A stretch of DNA of 43,010 nucleotides, taken from NCBI GenBank assembly GCA_000949895.1, contig JWIT01000041.1, forward strand, positions 1 through 43,010, written 5' to 3'. Under the pieces are notes generated by a model that saw only the letters and a list, made by a program, of their open reading frames with translations, searched no databases and had not been told where the DNA came from. This document shows positions 7,175 through 14,254 of the stretch, in pieces. Numbering within the stretch: position 1 is the first letter of the stretch; each line of letters begins with the position of its first letter. Made by a program: the position numbers and the translations under genes. This DNA is from Agrobacterium arsenijevicii. GTDB lineage: Bacteria > Pseudomonadota > Alphaproteobacteria > Rhizobiales > Rhizobiaceae.

Positions 7175-7195
7175 AATGAATACATGATGTTCATT
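7175..7195. promoter_or_regulatory. Inverted repeat upstream of parA-like gene
   Basis: AATGAA and TTCATT are separated by 9 bases, centred about 64 bases upstream of the parA-like start. Short inverted repeats of this kind are bound by RHH repressors encoded in partition operons, so this is a candidate autoregulatory site. Confidence 0.35.
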
Positions 7196-7238
7196 GAGAG
7201 TCGGGCGTATGCTGTGGCGATGTGCTCGGCTTCTACAA

Positions 7239-7256
7239 TGTGGAATATATTCCACA
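7239..7256. promoter_or_regulatory. 18-base perfect palindrome
   Basis: TGTGGAATATATTCCACA reads identically on both strands. The length equals that of tra/lux boxes bound by LuxR-type regulators, and the site lies between the two transfer gene groups. Its sequence is not the same as the palindrome upstream of the AHL synthase at 31353-31368, so a different binding protein is possible. Confidence 0.5.
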
Positions 7257-7475
7257 CGCCGCTAATCTACCTCATGTGTGTGGTGCGGCAATGCAGCGAG
7301 TGGATGTAGAGACATACAAAGCACTGATAAAAACCAGTTAATTCGCATCTGTGTGGTGTGGGTTTGCTGTCGTTCGAGTCGACGCTACCCGGTCCACCGT
7401 CATCGATCTGAGACCGCTGTGAAATTCTTCGGGTCGAGTTGCCGCATCCATCTGGTGGGTTGGAGCTTGAAAAAT

Positions 7476-7534
7476 GTTACCGATAAGGTAATAGTGGTTT
7501 TGGCAGGATACGCAAATTTGTGATACAAACTTGC
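7476..7534 (-). other. oriT: Origin of transfer (oriT) with VirD2/RP4-type nic site
   Basis: On the minus strand an imperfect inverted repeat (7512-7534, 10-base arms with one mismatch) is followed by GTATCCTG and CCA. This is the order found in RP4-type oriTs, where the relaxase cuts after TATCCTG. On the plus strand TGGCAGGATA (7501-7510) matches the start of Agrobacterium T-DNA borders. The predicted nick is on the minus strand between positions 7504 and 7503. A second short repeat, TTACC / GGTAA, lies at 7477-7491. The transferred strand would then run toward lower coordinates, so the ardC side leads. Confidence 0.8.
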
Positions 7535-7539
7535 TGACG

Positions 7540-7560
7540 ATCGACGGACGAGCCGTCGAT
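7540..7560. repeat. Inverted repeat between nic and mobC
   Basis: ATCGACGG and CCGTCGAT (8-base perfect arms) enclose ACGAG, about 30 bases upstream of the mobC-like start. It may be an operator of the mob operon or part of oriT. Confidence 0.45.
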
Positions 7561-7591
7561 AAGGCCTGCGGCCGGCTTCAAGGGAAGGTAG

Positions 7592-7990
7592 ATGGGTTCG
7601 TTTGCGAGCGGTGAGATGAGGCGGGAGCGTAGAGACAAGGTCGTTCATGCGCGTTTCAGCGCGACCGAAATCGAACGCATCGAGCATGCCGCGCAAGCTG
7701 CCGGGATGACGGTTTCGGGATTCTTGCGCTCCCTCACGTTGGAGGGTGCAGGGGTGCGCCCATTCTTTTCCGATGCGGACAGGGCGGTACTTTCCCTGCT
7801 TCTGACTGACATCAAAGGCGTCGGCGTCAATCTGAACCAGCTGGCGCGAGCACGCAACAGAGGTGAATCGGGTCAGTCGCAAGAAGAGAAAAAGGTGATC
7901 GATGATGTTCAGCGTGCCGTCGCGATCGTGCTGTTCGAACTGCAGGCCTTTGCCGAGCGTGGCGCTCGTAGGCGCGTCGGGAGCGTGTGA
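7592..7990 (+). CDS. mobC: MobC-like relaxosome accessory protein
   Basis: The 132-residue protein has the MobC/TraJ-type plan. A basic N-terminus leads into an RHH-like element (HARFSATEIERIEHAAQAAG, then MTVSGFLRSLTLEG), and the C-terminal helix contains the family signature GVNLNQLARARN. Such proteins bind next to nic, open the DNA and load the relaxase. AAGGGAAGG lies just before the ATG. Its stop overlaps the relaxase start (TGATG), so the two are coupled. Position 31 bases from the last oriT repeat supports the assignment. Confidence 0.85.
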   Translation: MGSFASGEMRRERRDKVVHARFSATEIERIEHAAQAAGMTVSGFLRSLTLEGAGVRPFFSDADRAVLSLLLTDIKGVGVNLNQLARARNRGESGQSQEEKKVIDDVQRAVAIVLFELQAFAERGARRRVGSV

Positions 7991-10359
7991 TGGAGATTTT
8001 CCTCGGCGCATTCACGGCTGAATGGGAGCAACGCAAGGCAGCCTTTCTCCATGATCTGACGCTCGGGCGTCGCACCTTGCCGGAAGAGGATGAGCGCCGC
8101 CGCCGGGGAGGGGGTGTCGCGCCGGCAGGGCCTACCGGAATGGCAAAGCCATCGGGCTTTCGATTTCGCAGGGGTGGAGACGGCCGTCCAGACAGCATCC
8201 AGCGTCGCGCCGATCGGTCGATGCGCACACGCTTTGCCAGCCTTGCCTCGGGAAGCCAACCGGCCGTGGTCAAGATGGCATCGTTCGGCGGCGGGTCGAG
8301 ACTGGGTGCGATGATCAATTATGTCTCCCGAAATGGCGCCGTTGTTGTCGAGAATGAACGTGGCGATCAGCTTCGTGGCCGCGATCAACTCTCCGCCGTC
8401 GGTGACGAATGGGATCACCTGATGAAGAACCGGGCCGAGAGCCGGGATATTGGCCTCTTCAAGATCTCGGTCGCCGATGACGGCCGCTCTGACGATGACC
8501 TCTTTGATCGAGCTCATGAGATTGTGAAACACGGCTTGGGGGACCGCGCCTTTGCGTTTGCGGTCATAGCCCGCGCGGATGGAAACGGTTTCGACATTGA
8601 CGGCGTGACCGTGCTCAGGAGTGCCGACGGTGAACGACTGACGGCGGACAACAAGGCCGCGGCGATCGTGCAGTCGCACCTGGAGGGTGCCGGTGCGAAT
8701 GCTGCCTTTCGATTTACTGGCTACGGCAACGGCACTGACTATGGCACGAGCCACGTGCGCTCGCTGGTGGCAACGCACAAGGGCGAAGTGCGGGACGACC
8801 AGGGGCGGATGATCAAAGATGCCAAACAGGCTGGCGATCTCGTTCAACTCGAGTGGCGAGATAAACTCCATAGCCGCAAGCCGCGTGACGTCATGCACCT
8901 GATCCTGTCGGCGCGCGCCGGCACGGACACGGCTGCGTTTCAGAACGCCGCGCGAGATTTTTTGAGTGCGCAGTTCGCGGGTCATCGATACGTGTTCTCC
9001 CTGCACGATGCAGGAAGCGATCCCAAGGCAGAGGCGGAAGGTGGCAAGCGTCCGCACGCCCATGTCCATGCCATTGTCGCAATGCGGTCCGATGCCGGCG
9101 AGCGGGTCGAAACGACCATTCCAGCCTTTCGCCAGTGGCGGCTGACGATGGCCGAAAAGGCGCGGGCAAACGGCATCAATATGGAAATGACCGATCGTCG
9201 GGATCGAGCGAGCGCGCCCAGCTATTCCAAAAACCAGGTTCGACCGATGAACACAATCGGTCGCACACTGCACCAAGGGACGAGTGCTGCAGCGGAATGG
9301 CGCTACCATGCGAAACGAGATGACCAATCCAGTCATTTAGCGACGGCCCGTAGCCAGATCTATATGCAGAAGGCACGCACAGAGTGGCAGGAAATCCTCA
9401 ATTCTCGGGCGCCTGTCGCGCAGCACGACTTCATTCGGTCGCAGATCGTCCGGCTGGAGGATGCCAGAACTACAGTAACAAGGCGCGATCCGGTTCGCCA
9501 CGAAGCTGGAAATTCTGGCTCGCAATTTCGAACACATTTGGTAAAGTTGGCAGATCTTGTTTCTGAGGGTGACGACATGCGCCACATGACGCGACCGGAA
9601 TTCGAAGCATATGAAAAGCGGGTCGAGACCGCACTCTTCCAGGCGGAGAAAACCATGCCGCCCGAGGAGCGTAAGGATTTCGAGGAGATTGCGCAGGCGG
9701 CGCGCGAGCACGTCAATGTTCGCCGTGAGATCGTTGAATTGCTTGAGGTCCGTGGGCAGCCTGGAATCTCGGATCACAGATCCCAGGAACCAGCAGCCGA
9801 TCGCCAGCAGGATGATAGTCAACGTTGGAATGACGCGGTCGAGAGACATGGTTCCGCTGCGGCCGATGCTGCGAACAAAGCGCTTCTCGATATCGAGAGA
9901 ACACGGGAAGCGATCGAGCGGGTTGCCGCGGAAAGGCCTGACGAAGTACTGGGTTTGAAGAAAGAACTTGAAACTCACATCACAAAGGCAGCGGAAATCG
10001 GTGCGTCCGGCAACGGCATTATTCGCGAGGTTGCGGAATTCGATGACGACCTGAAAACCGCGCTGCAGGCACTCGAACGCGATCGTCAGAGGCGTGAGGA
10101 CGAAAAGTCCTCCGCACGGGCACAATCCGATGATGCCGCCAATGCCAATCGCGGTACGCCGCATGGAGAAAAAACGCAAGCCCGGCCTGACGATCGCGAT
10201 GCCCAGGGTCTAGAGAGTCCGAGAGACACTGGCTCACGGCGAGAAACCGGCGACACGACCAGGAGCGATCCCGCGAAGCAGCATGTTCCTCGCTTGGAAG
10301 AAATTCAGCGCGATACGAAAGAGCGAAACGAACGCGACCAGGATGAGCGCGAGCGATAG
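7990..10359 (+). CDS. MOBP-type relaxase (VirD2-like)
   Basis: This 789-residue protein is the DNA-strand transferase that nicks oriT and pilots the strand. Motif I is probably around Y111 (INYVSRNG), and motif III is the histidine triad H-A-H-V-H near residues 356-360, preceded by an acidic loop. The catalytic domain occupies about residues 80-420. The remainder is charged, helical and low in hydrophobic residues (for example about 560-790, rich in Glu/Arg/Asp), as in long rhizobial relaxases whose tail is the secretion signal for VirD4. Both a GTG at 7987 and an ATG at 7990 could start it; I prefer ATG. The precise MOB subclass (MOBP0 or related) needs a profile search. Confidence 0.88.
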   Translation: MEIFLGAFTAEWEQRKAAFLHDLTLGRRTLPEEDERRRRGGGVAPAGPTGMAKPSGFRFRRGGDGRPDSIQRRADRSMRTRFASLASGSQPAVVKMASFGGGSRLGAMINYVSRNGAVVVENERGDQLRGRDQLSAVGDEWDHLMKNRAESRDIGLFKISVADDGRSDDDLFDRAHEIVKHGLGDRAFAFAVIARADGNGFDIDGVTVLRSADGERLTADNKAAAIVQSHLEGAGANAAFRFTGYGNGTDYGTSHVRSLVATHKGEVRDDQGRMIKDAKQAGDLVQLEWRDKLHSRKPRDVMHLILSARAGTDTAAFQNAARDFLSAQFAGHRYVFSLHDAGSDPKAEAEGGKRPHAHVHAIVAMRSDAGERVETTIPAFRQWRLTMAEKARANGINMEMTDRRDRASAPSYSKNQVRPMNTIGRTLHQGTSAAAEWRYHAKRDDQSSHLATARSQIYMQKARTEWQEILNSRAPVAQHDFIRSQIVRLEDARTTVTRRDPVRHEAGNSGSQFRTHLVKLADLVSEGDDMRHMTRPEFEAYEKRVETALFQAEKTMPPEERKDFEEIAQAAREHVNVRREIVELLEVRGQPGISDHRSQEPAADRQQDDSQRWNDAVERHGSAAADAANKALLDIERTREAIERVAAERPDEVLGLKKELETHITKAAEIGASGNGIIREVAEFDDDLKTALQALERDRQRREDEKSSARAQSDDAANANRGTPHGEKTQARPDDRDAQGLESPRDTGSRRETGDTTRSDPAKQHVPRLEEIQRDTKERNERDQDERER

Positions 10360-10370
10360 GAGGCACTGCG

Positions 10371-10532
10371 ATGCGTGACGACAGGCGGATTATTGTAGTT
10401 GAGGAAGGCCGAAAGACCGGCGAGGGATGGGCGAAGATGTTCGGGACGATATTCCTTGTTGTCATGGCCTTGGCATTGGTAGATCGCGGTCTCACGGTGG
10501 CGTGGGAAACCGTGTCGGCATGGTTTGAGTGA
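10371..10532 (+). CDS. Small single-pass membrane protein downstream of relaxase
   Basis: A 53-residue gene begins 12 bases after the relaxase stop with a strong ribosome binding site (TAGGAGG). The product has a charged N-terminus (residues 1-20) and one hydrophobic segment (FGTIFLVVMALALV, about 24-37), and ends with an amphipathic tail. Tight spacing suggests cotranscription with the relaxase. Family not recognised; a membrane adaptor for the relaxosome is a guess based only on position. Confidence 0.65.
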   Translation: MRDDRRIIVVEEGRKTGEGWAKMFGTIFLVVMALALVDRGLTVAWETVSAWFE

Positions 10533-10697
10533 CATGTTGTTAATGCGGAACTTGGGTGCCAAGTGGAGGACGATAGAACTCTTCAGTCGGCCCGAGAAGA
10601 CAACAGCCGCGGCTAGCTTCAATTGACCGTGTGGCGGAATTCCGAGCCACGAATGACGGACCAAGTATTTTTGTTTTTTGCGGTTATCCCAGAGTGA

Positions 10698-11045
10698 CAA
10701 TCGAAGGTGGGAGCCTCATTAGGCCTATTCTTCGCAGGAAAATCGCCCTTCGTGTTGCTGTTCCTGGCACTCGTAGGAATGTCGCTCAGCCATATCATGC
10801 CTACAATTTTTAGCATGATCAGGGACGCTTTCTCTCCAAAGGAACAGGGCGCAATGATAGGAAATGCCGTTGCTGCTGGCTTCCTGGGGCAGTTTCTTGC
10901 GCCCTTCTTGCTTTATCTATATTGGCCGATCGCAGGGCAAGCTATGGCTCCGGTGTCAACGTGCGTTGTGCTATCGCTGCTACTCTTACCCATTGGGTTT
11001 GCACTTTATGGGCGAGCTGGAAGAGCTAATTATCAGGAGGGGTAA
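10698..11045 (+). pseudogene. C-terminal fragment of an MFS transporter
   Basis: The frame gives about 113 residues with three hydrophobic helices and MFS-like sequence (FVLLFLALVGMSLSHIMPT, then GNAVAAGFLGQFLAPFLLY). Only the last quarter of a normal 400-residue permease is present, and the frame is closed by a stop at 10695. There is no plausible start apart from a GTG at 10707 without a ribosome binding site. Its stop overlaps the start of the VOC gene (TAATG), so the two were once an operon. The upstream part was evidently lost during insertion or deletion between the mob genes and this cargo. Confidence 0.75.
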
Positions 11046-11389
11046 TGAGCCTCAAATTTCTCACACTTTATGCCAAACAGCTGGATCGAACAGTCGCGGT
11101 ATACGAAGCGCTGGGGATCGAATTCGAGAGAGAAAAGCATGGTGACGGTCCCATACACTTCTCCCACTCAACGAGGGATCTTATCATTGAAATTTATCCT
11201 GCCGGTAGTCGTGTAGTAGCCGAGTCAATGATACTTGGTTTCACGGTGACCGATTTGGCTACCGTGAGAAATTTACTTTTAGAAAACGGAGTTACCATTC
11301 TAAAAGATATTGATGTGGTGGATGGCGCTACAAGGATGATCTTTGAAGATCCAGACGGCCGCCGGTTGTTTATAAGTACTGATGCATAA
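11045..11389 (+). CDS. VOC-family (glyoxalase/bleomycin-resistance-like) protein
   Basis: The 114-residue protein has the two-module vicinal-oxygen-chelate fold: FLTLYAKQLDRTVAVYEALG with F-E-R-E-K, the HFSHS strand, DLIIEIYP, then TDLATVRNLLLENGV and the closing FEDPDGRRLFI. Candidate metal ligands are the histidines of module one and the glutamates of IIEIYP and FEDPDG. AGGAGG precedes the ATG. The family includes glyoxalases, antibiotic-binding proteins and dioxygenases; substrate unknown. It was coupled to the now truncated MFS gene, which suggests a resistance or detoxification pair. AT content is slightly higher than in the transfer genes. Confidence 0.8.
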   Translation: MSLKFLTLYAKQLDRTVAVYEALGIEFEREKHGDGPIHFSHSTRDLIIEIYPAGSRVVAESMILGFTVTDLATVRNLLLENGVTILKDIDVVDGATRMIFEDPDGRRLFISTDA

Positions 11390-11480
11390 GTTTATCCTTC
11401 TTTGATGTAAGGGGGAAACGTCCAGGTCTACCGTGAGGTCCTTCGCTTGGCGGATCCGTGCACTTAGAGCAAGGCCCTTA

Positions 11481-11633
11481 ATGGCCCGCATAACGCGATC
11501 GGAATCCGAGGCTTGTGAGAAGCCGGTCGAGACCGCGCTCTTCCAGGCGGAGAAAGCCATGCCACCCGACGAGCGCGAGGATTTCGAGGAGTATTGCGCA
11601 AGAAGCACGCGAACACGTCAATGTCCACTTTAG
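11481..11633 (+). pseudogene. Degenerate copy of an internal relaxase segment
   Basis: About 150 bases align closely with 9574-9723 inside the relaxase gene. Translated identities include VETALFQAEK, MPP-ER and DFEE, with the same downstream GAACACGTCAATGT. The copy carries base changes and a frameshift, so it is not functional. It is likely the remnant of a second, related relaxase gene left by recombination. Confidence 0.8.
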
Positions 11634-11831
11634 ACATCGGAGGCGGACAAGGTCTTAGGACCTCTGCACCTCATTCTGCCGGGGCTCATCGTCGCGGCCT
11701 ACATAGGCGATGAGCTACTTGAAGGAGAAGCGCTTGGCTGGGCCGTCGCAGGCGTGGTTCTTGCCGTGTCTTGTGTGCCGTTGTTCAAAGCACTTCTGGC
11801 CAGAAATGCAGAAAGCTCTGGAAGACGTTGA
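11634..11831 (+). pseudogene. Startless reading frame with membrane-like segments
   Basis: The frame after TAG at 11631 runs 65 residues with no ATG, GTG or TTG near its beginning. It contains two hydrophobic stretches (PLHLILPGLIVAAYIG and GWAVAGVVLAVSCVPLF) and ends RNAESSGRR. It follows the relaxase remnant in the same position that the small membrane gene at 10371 occupies after the intact relaxase, but no sequence similarity is visible. It is probably the tail of a lost gene. Confidence 0.4.
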
Positions 11832-11934
11832 TGGTCGAGGACACTGCGCTGATCCGTCAAGGAACTCCTGATTTGACAAGAGCACAAGCCACCAAATCGG
11901 GGAGTCCCGACAGTAAGACGGAGATGCGACAACA

Positions 11935-12537
11935 GTGACAAGCCCAGATGCCGGCGTCATAGATCTTTATCGTCGCCATGCCGGGGTATGGACAACTGCC
12001 CGAGGAACAGTGCTGTCGGAGCGCGCCTGGATCGAACGGTTCGCCGATATTCTGCAGCAAGGTGCGACGGTGCTCGACGTGGGATGTGGATCAGGCATTC
12101 CGATCGCTCATTACCTTGCCGGCAAAGGTCATGCCATTACAGGTGTCGACGGTTCGCCAGAGATGATCGCTCTGTTCCGGACCTATCTGCCGAACGAGAC
12201 AGCGGAAGTGGCGGATATGCGCTTGCTGAAACTGGATCGAAGATTCGGCGGGTTGATCGCTTGGGACAGTTTTTTTCACCTCACACCCCACGATCAGCGC
12301 ATGATGTTCTCCATTTTCCGCGACCACGCGGAAATAGATGCACCACTGCTATTCACCAGCGGTCCCGCCTTTGGCGAAGCGATTGGTACGCTAGAAGGGG
12401 AACCACTCTATCACGCCAGCCTCGATCCTGACGAATATCGCCTGCTGCTCGACCGGAATGGCTTTGATGTTGTGTCCCACGTTGCGCGAGATGCTAGCTG
12501 TGGAGGGCGCACGCTCTGGCTGGCGCGACACAGGTAG
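11935..12537 (+). CDS. Class I SAM-dependent methyltransferase
   Basis: The 200-residue protein has the Rossmann-like methyltransferase motifs: motif I VLDVGCGSGIP (about residues 46-56), an acidic residue ending strand 2 (ITGVDGSPEMI), motif II around EVADMRLL, and LIAWDSFFHL for motif IV. It starts with GTG, with GGAGA about 10 bases upstream. Substrate cannot be deduced; related proteins are annotated only as class I methyltransferases. It sits in eroded cargo but is itself intact. Confidence 0.82.
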   Translation: MTSPDAGVIDLYRRHAGVWTTARGTVLSERAWIERFADILQQGATVLDVGCGSGIPIAHYLAGKGHAITGVDGSPEMIALFRTYLPNETAEVADMRLLKLDRRFGGLIAWDSFFHLTPHDQRMMFSIFRDHAEIDAPLLFTSGPAFGEAIGTLEGEPLYHASLDPDEYRLLLDRNGFDVVSHVARDASCGGRTLWLARHR

Positions 12538-12630
12538 CCATAAGATCTCGCGCAATTTGCCAAATTTCGCGACAAATCGTCGGCGCCCGATTATTCGGGG
12601 AAATTCTGTCACGAAACTTGTTCGCAAAAG

Positions 12631-13576
12631 TCAGACTTGTGCGGCTGGCTTTTGGGGCAATCTGGACGGCGCATGCGGCTTGGTGAAAACTGTGATAGCG
12701 AAACAGACGCCGGCGAATAGCATAGTCGCTCCCATCACCTCGGCGAGAGAAGGAAACCGGCCCTCGAACATGAAGCCGTAGGCGAGGCTGAAGACCGTTT
12801 CGGCAACGATGAGCTGGGCCGAGAGCGCCAGGGGCAAGCGACGGGAAGCGATTACCCAACACCATGTTGCAAACCACGAGCCGACCAGCCCCATCAACGA
12901 CGCCCATGCGACGAAGCGGGCGGTTTCCAAGGCGGATGCTGTGTCCGCAAGATCGAATGAGGCAAGCGGCAACAGGAGAAGGCTTCCCATCGCCGCGCGA
13001 TACCTTGCAGCCCTGTCCATTGTAGACCGTCCGGCGCGTCCGGTGACCGCATGACAGCTGCATTCGCCAGACCATAGGCGATCCAGATCACCAGCGCCGC
13101 CGAACTGGCGAGAACGCCGAGCAGGATCGACGGCGTATCGGCAACGTCGGCAGCGCTGACCGTCGCGGCGCTCACGATCGCCACTCCGATCGCGCTCCGC
13201 ACCGTGGAAACGCGAGGGGTTTCCACGGTGCGGAGCGGTCCCGAATATTGGCGATGATCGCCAGAAACACCGGCATGGTGCCGATGATGACAGGGGGCAC
13301 GGCAGCACCGGCGAGCTGGACGGCAAAAGCTGCGCTGATGAAGTACCCGACGTATCCAGCCCCGCCGAGTAGCAGCCCGATCAGAAACCGCGAGGGGGTA
13401 ATGCCGATTGGTCGGAACCGTCGATCGGCCATCAGCAGCAGGCATGCCAAGCCGAAGATGCTATAGCGGGCAATCGTCAAATCCCACGCCGTGAACGGCG
13501 CGATGGCGCGCGGGGCGATGAAAGTCAGCCCCCATTGGGCGCAAGTGGTAAGGCCGGCGATGATCCCAAGCAGCAT
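12631..13576 (-). pseudogene. Frameshifted EamA/DMT-family transporter
   Basis: Three consecutive frames on the minus strand together spell a drug/metabolite transporter of about 310 residues. Frame one (13576 to about 13230) has LLGIIAGLTTCAQWGL and GYFISAAFAVQLAGAAVPPVIIG. Frame two (about 13200 to 13020) has SILLGVLASSAALVIWIAYGLANA. Frame three (about 13010 to 12631) has ARFVAWASLMGLVGSWFAT and SLAYGFMFEGRFP. The first break coincides with a 19-base perfect inverted repeat at 13193-13237. Such exporters are often regulated by a divergent Lrp gene, present here but also broken. Confidence 0.8.
13193..13237. repeat. 19-base perfect inverted repeat at frameshift
   Basis: Two 19-base arms (13193-13211 and 13219-13237) are exact reverse complements separated by GCGAGGG. 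Such a structure inside a coding region is unusual and lies exactly where the transporter changes frame. A template-switching replication error that copied one arm from the other would produce both features. Confidence 0.85.
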
Positions 13577-13662
13577 GATTTTCTCCTATTGGAGCCATCA
13601 TGCAACGTGATCTTCCCGATTTATATGGATTGCTACGAGCCGGACCTATTAGAATACCCATC

Positions 13663-14128
13663 ATGTCCAAGGCAAAAGCGCCCAAAAACCTTCAAAGTGG
13701 AAAATCGACGCTGGACGCGACGGACGCGCAGATTCTTGCCGCGCTCGATTCCGACGCTCGCTTATCGATAAGTGAGCTTGCCCGCCTTGTCGGCATGTCT
13801 GCGCCGAGCGTGTCTGAGCGCGTTCGCCGCCGTCATCCGGGGCTTTACCATCGACGTGGACACGCGCGCCATTGGCTACCAGATCAGAGCTATGGTGCGA
13901 ATCCGACCGCTCCCCGGCAAACTACACCTTGTCGAAAGGCTCATTCAGGAGCGCCCGGAATTTGTCGAATGCGACAAGATCACTGGCGACGATCCTTTTC
14001 TTGCCCGCCTCGTCGTCCATACGATCGAGCAGATGGACGACGTTCTTGAAGCGCTCTCTGAGCACGCCGTCACCAGCACGGCCGTCATAAAGGGAACGTC
14101 CGTCAAACGACGCCTGCCCCCGCTGTAG
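13663..14128 (+). pseudogene. Frameshifted Lrp/AsnC-family regulator
   Basis: The N-terminal frame (ATG at 13663) gives a typical Lrp winged-helix start: LDATDAQILAALDSDARLSISELARLVGMSAPSVSERVRR. The next family residues (the LE-x-x-G region of the recognition element) are missing. The other frame then continues with VIRGFTIDVDTRAIGYQIRA and the RAM-type ligand domain to 14128. A deletion of roughly a dozen bases near 13828 explains the shift. It is divergent from the decayed EamA exporter, a common regulator-exporter pairing. Both are inactivated. Confidence 0.82.
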
Positions 14129-14254
14129 CAAAAATCAGGCAGACCGTCCAAAAAACTGCGGTGAAATTCAGTCGTGCAACACCGTAAATCGGGAATTGCG
14201 ACGACGGCAAGCGTTGCAATAGGGGCGCATCACTTCCAACGGCCTTTCGCGCTC

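Larger units (their letters stand above)
7122..7591. other. Intergenic region carrying oriT and operators
   Basis: This 470-base region separates the divergent parA-like and mobC-like genes and is more AT-rich in its left half. It holds an inverted repeat (7175-7195), an 18-base perfect palindrome (7239-7256), two copies of TGTGTGGTG (7277-7285 and 7350-7358), the oriT core (7476-7534) and a further hairpin (7540-7560). No gene of significant length is supported within it. Confidence 0.8.

Noticed and set aside
7909..9336. 475-residue minus-strand frame within the relaxase
   Set aside because: It is antisense to the relaxase, which carries recognisable catalytic motifs; the frame itself has none.
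12494..13075. 193-residue minus-strand frame near the EamA pseudogene
   Set aside because: Another frame of the same strand gives the transporter sequence; this one is a shadow overlapping the methyltransferase end.
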